DNA from: Tuwongella immobilis
GTDB taxonomy: Bacteria > Planctomycetota > Planctomycetia > Gemmatales > Gemmataceae
NCBI RefSeq assembly: GCF_901538355.1
Contig: NZ_LR593887.1
Location: 1,088,920-1,152,919, forward strand
DNA length: 64,000 nt
Direction of reading: 5' to 3'
Part shown: piece after piece, positions 16,537 through 24,599 of the stretch
How the letters are laid out: the number at the start of each line of letters is the position of its first letter
Position numbering within the stretch: the first letter of the stretch is position 1
The notes under the pieces: model-generated
What the model was told of the DNA's origin: nothing
Seen by the model: only the letters and a program-made list of their open reading frames with translations
Databases searched by the model: none
Translations under genes and position numbers: made by a program

Positions 16537-17664
16537 ATGAAGATCGTCGCCATTCATACGACATCGTTGGCCGGGGCTACCGAGGATAACGGCTGGCCGG
16601 ATAAGACTGATCCGAATGCGGCGATGAATACCATCATCGAACTGGAAACCGATTCCGGCATGATCGGCATTGGCTCCTGTTTCTCCACCCCCGCGCTGGT
16701 GGAGGCGGCGTTGACGGTGCTGCGGCCGATGCTGTTGGGCGAAACCGCTTTTGAGCCGGAGCGCGTCAGCGAGAAATTGCGGCAGACCACCTTCTGGTTC
16801 GGTCGGGGCGGCGCAATCGAGCATGCGATCAGCGGCATCGATATTGCCTTATGGGATCTCATGGGCAAAGCGGTGGGGCAACCGGTGAGTCGGTTGTTGG
16901 GCGGCAATTACCGCGATCGCATCAAACCGTATGCCTCCATTCTGTTCGATGAGCCGGCGATTCTACGGGAAAAGTTGCAAGAGCAATTATCACGCGGATT
17001 TAAGGCGATCAAGATGGGCTGGCGGCCGTTTGGCCGGGTCAGTCGCAAACTCGACGAGCAACTCATTCAGACGGCCCGCGATACGGTCGGACCCGATGTC
17101 GATCTGATGGTCGATGCCGGGGGGAGCGAACAATTTTGGCCCCACACCGCACGCTGGGCCATTGAGACGGCCAAAATGCTGGGCGAATATGGCATCGTCT
17201 GGTTCGAAGAAGCCCTGAAGCCGGACGATCTCGAAGGCTACATAGCGTTGTCGGCCCAATCGCCGGTCTTGGTTGCCAGCGGCGAAGTGTTCACCCGACG
17301 CCAAAGTTTCCAACCGTTTATCACGGGGCGAGCGTTGGACGTGATTCAACCGGATTTGACGAAGTGCGGCGGCATCAGCGAAGGGCGTCGGCTCGGCTGG
17401 ATGGCCTACGATCATGGCGTGCTGATGGTGCCGCATGGCTGGAATACGGGCATTGGTGTGGCGGCGGATCTGGCGCTGATGGCGGCCATGCCGGTTGCGT
17501 CGTATGTCGAGTATCAGACTGGGGTTCCGTACATTGAATCGCTGACCCTGCCCCAGTTTACCATTGACGCCAACGGCATGTTGGAAGTGCCGACCGGGCC
17601 GGGGTTGGGCATCACCTTGAACCCGGAGACGATGGCCCGATTCGGCACGCGCAAGACGGCGTGA
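16537..17664 (+). CDS. mandelate racemase/muconate lactonizing enzyme family protein
   Basis: A 375-residue enolase-superfamily enzyme. The capping domain is at 1-125 and the barrel at 130-360. Likely active-site residues are Lys156 and Lys159 (FKAIKMGW), the metal ligands Asp193 (MVDAGG), Glu224/225 (WFEEALKPDD) and Glu250 (ASGE), and His300 (VPHGWNT). The His on strand 7 and the Lys on strand 2 fit the mandelate-racemase or acid-sugar-dehydratase groups. The substrate is probably a sugar acid, but this cannot be read from sequence. GAGAGG precedes the ATG at 16537. The M20 amidohydrolase follows 122 bases later. Confidence 0.87.
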   Translation: MKIVAIHTTSLAGATEDNGWPDKTDPNAAMNTIIELETDSGMIGIGSCFSTPALVEAALTVLRPMLLGETAFEPERVSEKLRQTTFWFGRGGAIEHAISGIDIALWDLMGKAVGQPVSRLLGGNYRDRIKPYASILFDEPAILREKLQEQLSRGFKAIKMGWRPFGRVSRKLDEQLIQTARDTVGPDVDLMVDAGGSEQFWPHTARWAIETAKMLGEYGIVWFEEALKPDDLEGYIALSAQSPVLVASGEVFTRRQSFQPFITGRALDVIQPDLTKCGGISEGRRLGWMAYDHGVLMVPHGWNTGIGVAADLALMAAMPVASYVEYQTGVPYIESLTLPQFTIDANGMLEVPTGPGLGITLNPETMARFGTRKTA

Positions 17665-17786
17665 CGGCGCATTGGGGCAGCGATGGAACGGCGAGTGGGA
17701 GGGGAGTGGGGCGGATTCCCTCGCCGTTGTCCAAGCGAACTACTATCATCCCTCGCGGCAACAGCAACTCAGCCGGGAGGATCATC

Positions 17787-19247
17787 ATGCCACGATGGAA
17801 TCGAGCAATGCTGGCGGGGATTATTCTCGTCAGTTTCACGCAAGTCGTGATGGCTCAGAAGGATGCGATTGTCGCCGAGGTCGGAAAACGCAGCGATCGC
17901 GCCTGGGCCAACGCCCAACAGATTTGGCAGTGGGCCGAGCCGGGCTATCAGGAATCGAAGTCGGCCCAATTGCTCAGCGGCGAACTGGAGCGGGCGGGCT
18001 TTCGGGTCGAGCGCGGCGTGGCGGGCATTCCCACCGCATTCGTGGCCACCATCGGCCAAGGGGCGCCGGTGATCGGCATTCTGGGCGAATACGATGCCCT
18101 GCCGGATTTATCGCAAGAGGCGGTGCCGTTTCGCAAGCCGCGGGGCGAGGGGGGCTATGGCCATGCCTGCGGGCATCATCTGTTCGGCGTGGCGTCGGCG
18201 GAGGCGGCGATTGCCGTCGGGACTGCAATTCGAGATGGGAAAATCAACGGCACGTTGAAATTCTTCGGCTGTCCGGCGGAAGAAGGCGGTGCGGCCAAGG
18301 TATTCATGGCACGCGATGGCGTCTTCAAGGGCGTCGATGTCGCGCTGCATTGGCACCCGGCCAGCAGCAATTCCGCGGGCGATCGCTCGTGTTTGTCCCG
18401 GATTGCGGCCAAATTCCGCTTTTATGGCAAAGCCTCGCACGCCGCCGGTTCGCCGGAGCAGGGGCGTTCCGCGCTCGATGCCGTGGAGTTGACGTGTCAC
18501 GCGGCGGAATTGATGCGGGAACACACGCCCGATCGCACCCGCATTCATCATGTCATCACCAGTGGCGGCGGTGCGGCGAATGTCGTGCCGGAATTCGCCG
18601 AGGTGTTTTTCTACGTTCGCCATCCCAAATCGACGGTCGTTTCGGAATTGTATCCGCGTCTGAAGAAGTGTGCCGAGGCCGGGGCGTTGGCCACCGAAAC
18701 CAAGCTCGAAATCGAATATCTCGGTGGCACGATGGAACTGCTGCCCAATCAGGTGCTGGCGAAAGCGGTTCGCCGCAACTTGGAGCAGCTCAACGATTTG
18801 CAATACGATGACGCCGAGACGCAATTCGCACTTCGGCTGCAAGAAACCTTCAGCGTGAAAACGCCGTTGACGGCCATTCGCACGGTGACGGATGTTTCCG
18901 GTGTCGTCGGCATGGGCTCCACCGATGTCGGCGATGTCTCGTGGGTGGTGCCCACGGTCGGATTCAGCACCGCCACCTGGGTGCCCGGCACTCCAGCGCA
19001 TTCCTGGCAAGCGGTCGCCTGTGGCGGCACCACCATCGCCCGCAAGGGGATGAATCTGGCGGCCCGCACGCTGGCGGCATCGGCGGTCGATCTGTTCCAA
19101 TCACCGAAATTGGTGGCCGATGCCAAGGCCGAGCATCAGGAACGCCGCGAAGGGGTGCCGTATCAGCCGCTCTTGGAAAAAGGCCAGAAACCACCGCTGA
19201 ATTATCGCAATCCCCCGAAATCGGGCCTGATTCGCTCCGGCGAATAA
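17787..19247 (+). CDS. secreted M20-family amidohydrolase (AbgB-like)
   Basis: A 486-residue protein with a signal peptide at 1-26 (AGIILVSFTQVVMAQ). Metal-binding stretches of the M20D group are present: EYDALPDLS, GYGHACGHHLFG, CPAEEGGA and the central HWHPAS. The family hydrolyses amide bonds such as p-aminobenzoyl-glutamate or N-acyl amino acids. The closest known type appears to be aminobenzoyl-glutamate utilisation protein B. The dimerisation domain lies at about 215-330. The ATG at 17787 has GGGAGG eight bases upstream; the frame is open further left without similarity. The export signal is a difference from the cytoplasmic AbgB of E. coli. Confidence 0.87.
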   Translation: MPRWNRAMLAGIILVSFTQVVMAQKDAIVAEVGKRSDRAWANAQQIWQWAEPGYQESKSAQLLSGELERAGFRVERGVAGIPTAFVATIGQGAPVIGILGEYDALPDLSQEAVPFRKPRGEGGYGHACGHHLFGVASAEAAIAVGTAIRDGKINGTLKFFGCPAEEGGAAKVFMARDGVFKGVDVALHWHPASSNSAGDRSCLSRIAAKFRFYGKASHAAGSPEQGRSALDAVELTCHAAELMREHTPDRTRIHHVITSGGGAANVVPEFAEVFFYVRHPKSTVVSELYPRLKKCAEAGALATETKLEIEYLGGTMELLPNQVLAKAVRRNLEQLNDLQYDDAETQFALRLQETFSVKTPLTAIRTVTDVSGVVGMGSTDVGDVSWVVPTVGFSTATWVPGTPAHSWQAVACGGTTIARKGMNLAARTLAASAVDLFQSPKLVADAKAEHQERREGVPYQPLLEKGQKPPLNYRNPPKSGLIRSGE

Positions 19248-19484
19248 CCCCAACTACTCCCCATCTCGCTCGCCGATCCGCCCGCAGTCATTCCAACTCC
19301 GCCCAAGCTCGCGGATGGCCGCCGCTGTCGCAAGCGGTTGCTGGGGCGGCACATCGGGCGGGATGCGGCAAGGCGAGGGCGGGAGCGGGCGGCTGGGTGG
19401 CGGCAAAATCCGAAAATGCTTGCAAATGGGGATGGTTGTCTTTACGAATAGCATGATCACCGTCACTCGAATCGGGAACGCCCC

Positions 19485-22400
19485 ATGCACGCATTGCTCC
19501 GCCAGGCTCAGCAACTCGCCGTCAAATTCGGGAACCAGGCCGCACGTTCTGTCGTCCGGTCGATCATCACCACGGCGGTTCCCATTGGTGGTTCCTCGCT
19601 GGCGAATCTGGTCGGCTCGCTGTTCGATGCCACCTCGGAAGCCGATCTGCCACCGATGAGCGTGGCCGACCAAGCCCGCGTGGAGAGCATTCTCGCCGCC
19701 TGCGAAGGCAATCTCAGCGATTTGGGCGAACGCATTGCCGAGCAAGGCGAGCAACTCGACCGCATCCGCGAACTCATCGAATCGGCCCTGGTCCGCGAAT
19801 CCGAAGTCCGCGACGCCTTCGAGCAGATCGCCGAAGTCGCCAACGGCATGGAATGGCTGCAAGTGCATCTGCGGGAGCTGCTGGCGCGGGTCGATTATGG
19901 CAACGATCTCAGCGAAGGAATGCTCGAACTGCTGCGAGAGAATCAGCGCATTGTCGTCGGCTTCGTCGTGGAAGCGCGAGCGGCGGGCCTGGAACCGCGG
20001 CGCATCATCGAGGATCTTTCGGCGGTGCGAGGGATGCTCGCCGGGCTGATTGCCGGGCAGAGTGTGACGCAGGAGCGGCTGCAAACCATCGAACAACGCT
20101 TTGCCGATCGCCAGAAGCCCGCCCCCGTGACGACGGTGATGCTGCAAGGCATGGCCGCCGCTTTCCAGGGTCACCCGCGCGAGGCGGCCCAACGGCTCAG
20201 CGAAGCAACCCGCCGCCAGCCGGACAATCCGCGACTGCGTGAGCTGAGCCGCCGCGTCACGCAATCGCTTCCCCCCGAGACGCCGGTGATCCCGTCCCCG
20301 TCCCCATCCCCAGTCCCCACCCCCGAGCCGCTGAAGGTCGGGGATTCGATTGATGGTTGGGTGATTTGTCGGCAACTTGGTTTCGGTGGCTGGGGCGCGG
20401 TGTACGAGGTCGAACGCGACCAGCACAAGCGGGCGATGAAGTTGCTGCACCCGGAACTGAGCCGCGATCGGGATTTTGTCGACACGTTCAAGCGAGAGAT
20501 TCAATCGCTGATTGCCCTGCATTCTCCCCAGTTGCAGCCGTATCTCGTGGTGCTGGATACCTTTGGGTACGATTTGGCACGCGGCGGCTGGTATCTGCTG
20601 ATGGAGTATGTCGCGGGGGAATCGCTGCAAACTCGGCTGAGCCGCGATGGCGTGTTCTCTCCAACGGAAGCGGTGGAATTGATGGCGAAGCTGGCTGGGC
20701 CGGGCGGGCTGGCATCGGTTCACGAACGCGGGATGTGTCACCGCGACATCAAACCGGCGAATATCCTGGTTCGTCCCGATGGGACGCCGGTGCTGATTGA
20801 TTTCGGGCTGGCACTCGGTGGCAATCATGCGCTAACGCGGATTCAACGGGTCACAGGGTATACCGTCGATTATGCCGCCCCGGAACAGTTGCGAGGTGCC
20901 CCGGCCGATGCTCGCAGCGATGTCTATTCGCTGACGGCGACCCTCTGGAAATTGCTGACCAAACGCACCCCCGAAGATTGCGACGAAGACGATCTGCCGC
21001 CCGATTTGCAATCGCTCCGCGACGTCTTCCGTCTGGGCATGCACAAGACCCCCGCCAAACGCCCCGCCACCGCCGCCGAATGGACCCAACTGCTGCCCAA
21101 AATCTCGGCTATTAAGCAATCAGTCGCTCCACCTGTCGCGCAGCCAATTGCTCCCCCGCCACCCGCACTGACCAAGCGAAAGAATGCCACGCTCCCCGAT
21201 CTCACCCCCGGACTCGCCAGAATTGGGGCGAAAGTCAATGAATTGGGAACCTTGACGGGGCATTCATTTGGTGTGAGTAGTGTGTCGTTTTCACCGGATG
21301 GCCAGACGTTGGCGTCTGGGAGTGATGACAACACTGCGAAGTTGTGGGAGGTTTCGAGTGGGAAGTGTCTTGCGACCCTGACGGGGCATTCCGGATCGGT
21401 CTATGGTGTATCGTATTCGCCGGATGGCCGGACGTTGGCGACTGCGAGTTGGGACAAAACGGCAAAGTTGTGGGAGGTTTCGAGTGGGAAGTGTCTTGCG
21501 ACCCTGACGGGGCATTCGGGCGCGGTTTCCAGTGTATCGTATTCGCCGGATGGTCGGACGTTGGCGACTGCGAGTAGGGACAAAACTGCGAAGTTGTGGG
21601 ATGTTTCGAGCGGGAAGTGTATTGCGATCCTGATGGGGCATTCGAATCCGGTTGTGAGTGTGTCGTTTTCGCCGGATGGTCGGACGTTGGCGACTGGGAG
21701 TTGGGACCAAACTGCAAAGTTGTGGGATGTTTCGAGCGGGAAGTGTCTTGCGACCCTGACGGGGCATTCGAACTTGGTCTGGAGTGTATCATATTCGCCG
21801 GATGGTCGGACGTTGGCGACTGGGAGTTCGGACAACACGGCGAAGCTGTGGGAGGTTTCGAGCGGGAAGTGTCTTGCGACCCTGACGGGGCATTCGGATT
21901 TGGTCTTGAGTGTATCGTATTCGCCGGATGGTCGGACGTTGGCGACTGGGAGTTCGGACAACACGGCGAAGCTGTGGGAGGTTTCGAGCGGGAAGTGTCT
22001 TGCGACCCTGATCGGTCATTCAGGCGTTGTTTTGGGTGTATCGTTTTCGCCGGATCGACGGACGTTGGCAACTGCGAGTGCGGACAAAACGGCCAAGTTG
22101 TGGGATTTAGGCGAGGTTGATCCTTCAGACTGGACGTATCTGGAGCCGCTGTTTACGCCGCGGTCTTCGGTTTGCGCGACATTATCGGGGGATGGTGTGG
22201 TTTACCCCGGTGAATATGTCTGGCTGTCGTTTCAGGTGTCGAATACGGGTAAGGGGGAGTTGGTGCAGGTGTGGGCGGAATTGCGGAGTGCGTTGCCGCT
22301 GTTGAATGGGTTGCGGGCCAAGCTGGGGATGGTGAAGCCGGGTGAGACGGCGGAGCGCTGTTTGGCGGTGATTCTGCCAGCGGATACGCCGCCGGGGGTG

Positions 22401-22850
22401 ATCGAGGCGGAACTGGTGTTTCATGAAGCCAATGGGCATCAGCCGTCTGCGGTGCCGGTGCGATTCGAAGTGCAACCGTTGCCGCGACCGGATTTTCAGG
22501 TGAGCTATCGAATCATCAATGATGATAGCGGGAATTCGGTGGGCAATGGTGATGGCCAGCCGAAACGCGGCGAGACGGTGGATGTCGCGGTGACAATTCG
22601 CAATCAGACTGGGGAATCGCTTCGCAATGTGCGAGTCACCATGCAACCGGTCACGGTGCCCACGGGGGTAAGTATCAGCGTTCCCGAGCAGACTCTGGCG
22701 ACGTTGGCTGATGATGACTCGGCTGAGGTGCGGCTGACGTTTCTGGTCAAATCGACTGCGGAGGTTGGGCCGGTGCGGTTCCAACTGCGGGTGACCACTG
22801 AGGATGGGCGGACCTTTGCCGTGGTACCTTGTAAGACGTCGATCGTGTAA
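19485..22850 (+). CDS. Ser/Thr kinase fused to WD40 propeller and Ig-like domains (1121 aa)
   Basis: Residues 1-60 hold an amphipathic and Gly/Ala-rich segment (IITTAVPIGGSSLANLVGSL). Residues 65-275 are helical, coiled-coil-like, and end in a TPR-like unit. A Pro/Ser linker comes before the kinase domain at about 285-540, which has GFGGWG, the Lys in RAMKLL, HRDIKPANIL and LIDFGLA. Seven WD40 repeats at about 587-880 are followed by two Ig-like/CARDB-like domains (about 895-1121). No clear membrane helix divides the protein, so kinase and propeller are probably both cytoplasmic. The WD40 repeats are nearly identical at DNA level, which suggests recent repeat exchange. Kinase plus repeat fusions of this kind also occur in diversifying conflict-type systems; that role here is inference. 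Confidence 0.9.
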   Translation: MHALLRQAQQLAVKFGNQAARSVVRSIITTAVPIGGSSLANLVGSLFDATSEADLPPMSVADQARVESILAACEGNLSDLGERIAEQGEQLDRIRELIESALVRESEVRDAFEQIAEVANGMEWLQVHLRELLARVDYGNDLSEGMLELLRENQRIVVGFVVEARAAGLEPRRIIEDLSAVRGMLAGLIAGQSVTQERLQTIEQRFADRQKPAPVTTVMLQGMAAAFQGHPREAAQRLSEATRRQPDNPRLRELSRRVTQSLPPETPVIPSPSPSPVPTPEPLKVGDSIDGWVICRQLGFGGWGAVYEVERDQHKRAMKLLHPELSRDRDFVDTFKREIQSLIALHSPQLQPYLVVLDTFGYDLARGGWYLLMEYVAGESLQTRLSRDGVFSPTEAVELMAKLAGPGGLASVHERGMCHRDIKPANILVRPDGTPVLIDFGLALGGNHALTRIQRVTGYTVDYAAPEQLRGAPADARSDVYSLTATLWKLLTKRTPEDCDEDDLPPDLQSLRDVFRLGMHKTPAKRPATAAEWTQLLPKISAIKQSVAPPVAQPIAPPPPALTKRKNATLPDLTPGLARIGAKVNELGTLTGHSFGVSSVSFSPDGQTLASGSDDNTAKLWEVSSGKCLATLTGHSGSVYGVSYSPDGRTLATASWDKTAKLWEVSSGKCLATLTGHSGAVSSVSYSPDGRTLATASRDKTAKLWDVSSGKCIAILMGHSNPVVSVSFSPDGRTLATGSWDQTAKLWDVSSGKCLATLTGHSNLVWSVSYSPDGRTLATGSSDNTAKLWEVSSGKCLATLTGHSDLVLSVSYSPDGRTLATGSSDNTAKLWEVSSGKCLATLIGHSGVVLGVSFSPDRRTLATASADKTAKLWDLGEVDPSDWTYLEPLFTPRSSVCATLSGDGVVYPGEYVWLSFQVSNTGKGELVQVWAELRSALPLLNGLRAKLGMVKPGETAERCLAVILPADTPPGVIEAELVFHEANGHQPSAVPVRFEVQPLPRPDFQVSYRIINDDSGNSVGNGDGQPKRGETVDVAVTIRNQTGESLRNVRVTMQPVTVPTGVSISVPEQTLATLADDDSAEVRLTFLVKSTAEVGPVRFQLRVTTEDGRTFAVVPCKTSIV
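21243..22124 (+). repeat. seven tandem 126-base WD40 repeats
   Basis: Seven in-frame units of exactly 126 bases (42 codons) share the core TLTGHS...VSYSPDGRTLATGS..., then TAKLWEVSSGKC. Units 5 and 6 differ at only a few codons. Variation concentrates at the residues after GHS (FGV, GSV, GAV, NPV, NLV, DLV, GVV) and before TAKLW. Those positions lie on the propeller's top face in WD40 proteins. Seven repeats close one propeller. Confidence 0.93.
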
Positions 22851-23040
22851 TCGTTGGGGGGTGGTGTGGCATCGCAGCTTCGCTCCATCATTCTCGTATC
22901 ATCGCGGGGGGAAAATCTGGTTTCCTTTGGGCGGGGGATCGGCTCCAATGGGTGGGGGCGGGGTCGGCCGGGGAGCGGTCGGCGGCGTCTGGCTTGGCGT
23001 GCGGGGTGTGCGCGGGCCAATCCTCTCCCGGGGGCGAATC

Positions 23041-24483
23041 ATGCGGCACGATCGGCGAATCGGCGTGGCGATCCTGGCAATGCTCGGGTGGCTGGGAAGC
23101 AGCGGAATCAGTCTGGCGGAACCGAGACGCGATCCGCGGCCCAATATCGTGTGGATTGTTACCGAAGACATTTCTCCCAATTTGGGGTGCTATGCCGATC
23201 CCGATGCGATCACGCCGAATCTCGATCGGCTGGCTGCGGAGGGGGCGCGGTTCCAGCGGGCGTTTAGTCATGCGCCGGTCTGTGCGCCAACGCGGTCGGG
23301 GCTGATTACTGGCGTCTATCCGACGACGCTGGGCAGCCATCACATGCGGTCGAAGTTGACCACGCCGCCGCCGTTGTTCACCGACGATCTCAAGAAGGCG
23401 GGGTATACCGTCTTTTGGCCGGGAAAGACCGATTTCAATTTCGATGTCACCAAAGGTTGGGCGGATACCCGCAATTGGGTGCAGAATCCGCGTCTGCTGC
23501 CGCAGGATCGGCCCTTTTTCGCATACATCAATTTTACGATCACGCATGAAAGTCAAGCGCGGCCCACTCCGGCACAGTATGCCAAGAATACGGAGCGGCT
23601 GACCGATGCGCAGCGTCACAACCCCGCGAATGTGCGATTGCCGAAGTATTATCCGGATCATCCGCTGGTTCGCAAGAATGTGGCGATCTACCATGACAAT
23701 ATCACGGCGATGGATCATCTCGTGGGCGATGTTTTGAAGGTGGTGGATGATCCAAAGTGGCGAGACAATACGATTGTGGTGTTTTTCGGCGATCACGGCT
23801 GGGGGTTGAGTCGGGGCAAACGCTGGTGCTATGACAGTGGTTTGCGGGTGCCGTTGCTGGTGCGCTGGCCGGGGGTGGTGAAGCCGGGAAGCGTGCGCGA
23901 AGACCTGGTGCAACTGCTGGACCTGGCACCGACAATGCTGAGCGTGGCCGGGGTGCCGGTGCCGCAGCGGATGCAGGGGCAGGTGATTCTGGGGGCGAAC
24001 ACCGCGCCGGCGCGAACCATGCTAGTCGGCGGACGGGATCGCATGGATGAGGCGGTCGACCGCATCCGCACGGTGCGTTCGCAACGCTATCGCTACATTC
24101 GCAACTTCCGGCCGGATTTGCCGTATGCCCAGTATATCAATTATATGGACGAAATGCCGATTATGAAAGTCTGGCGGGAGCAAGCCTTTGCCGGGAAGTT
24201 GAACCCGATTCAGGCGGCCTTCTTCGCGCGGACCAAGCCGAAGGAAGAATTCTACGACCTGGCAGCCGACCCCGAAGAGACGGTGAATCTGGCCAACTCC
24301 CCGGAATTGCAGGCGGTGATTCGGGAGCATGCGGCCGCGCTGGATCGGTGGATGGCGGAAACCAAAGACATGGGCGAGATTCCCGAGCAGGAATTGATTC
24401 GCCGAGGCATCGTCCGCGATCTGCTGAACACGGAATACGCGGAGCGGGTTCGGAATCATCCCAAGACACCGCCGGTGCCCTGA
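23041..24483 (+). CDS. secreted sulfatase, formylglycine type
   Basis: A 480-residue protein. Signal peptide at 1-26. The catalytic signature C-x-P-x-R is present as Cys81-Ala-Pro-Thr-Arg85 followed by SGLITG, so Cys81 would be turned into formylglycine. The first metal site is in VTEDISPNLGCY (Glu42, Asp43), and the second in FFGDHGWGLSRGK. The C-terminal subdomain (EEFYDLAADPEETVNLA) is typical of planctomycete sulfatases. The family removes sulfate from polysaccharides or other sulfate esters; the substrate is not known. A matching formylglycine-generating enzyme is encoded at 56217. The ATG at 23041 starts at the signal peptide; upstream codons are G-rich and non-coding in appearance. Confidence 0.92.
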   Translation: MRHDRRIGVAILAMLGWLGSSGISLAEPRRDPRPNIVWIVTEDISPNLGCYADPDAITPNLDRLAAEGARFQRAFSHAPVCAPTRSGLITGVYPTTLGSHHMRSKLTTPPPLFTDDLKKAGYTVFWPGKTDFNFDVTKGWADTRNWVQNPRLLPQDRPFFAYINFTITHESQARPTPAQYAKNTERLTDAQRHNPANVRLPKYYPDHPLVRKNVAIYHDNITAMDHLVGDVLKVVDDPKWRDNTIVVFFGDHGWGLSRGKRWCYDSGLRVPLLVRWPGVVKPGSVREDLVQLLDLAPTMLSVAGVPVPQRMQGQVILGANTAPARTMLVGGRDRMDEAVDRIRTVRSQRYRYIRNFRPDLPYAQYINYMDEMPIMKVWREQAFAGKLNPIQAAFFARTKPKEEFYDLAADPEETVNLANSPELQAVIREHAAALDRWMAETKDMGEIPEQELIRRGIVRDLLNTEYAERVRNHPKTPPVP

Positions 24484-24599
24484 GTGCATCGTGTGCGTTT
24501 GACAGAGTTGCCGACCGTGTGATACCGTCGGCGATCCGCGGTTCGTCTGGCATGGAGTCCGGCGGCAGGAAGCAATCAGCGTCAGGAGATGCAGCACCC

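Noticed and set aside
14687..16564. Minus-strand open frame (625 codons) opposite the lipoprotein and DUF1559 genes
   Set aside because: It is the antisense of two well-supported genes and has no recognisable domain.
21235..22071. Repetitive minus-strand open frame with TSRSKPPT-type repeats
   Set aside because: This is the antisense of the WD40 repeat block; its periodicity simply mirrors the 126-base units.
21243..22124. Considered as a CRISPR-like or tandem satellite array
   Set aside because: Unit length is exactly 42 codons in one open frame and the units translate to WD40 repeats. There are no spacers of CRISPR type.
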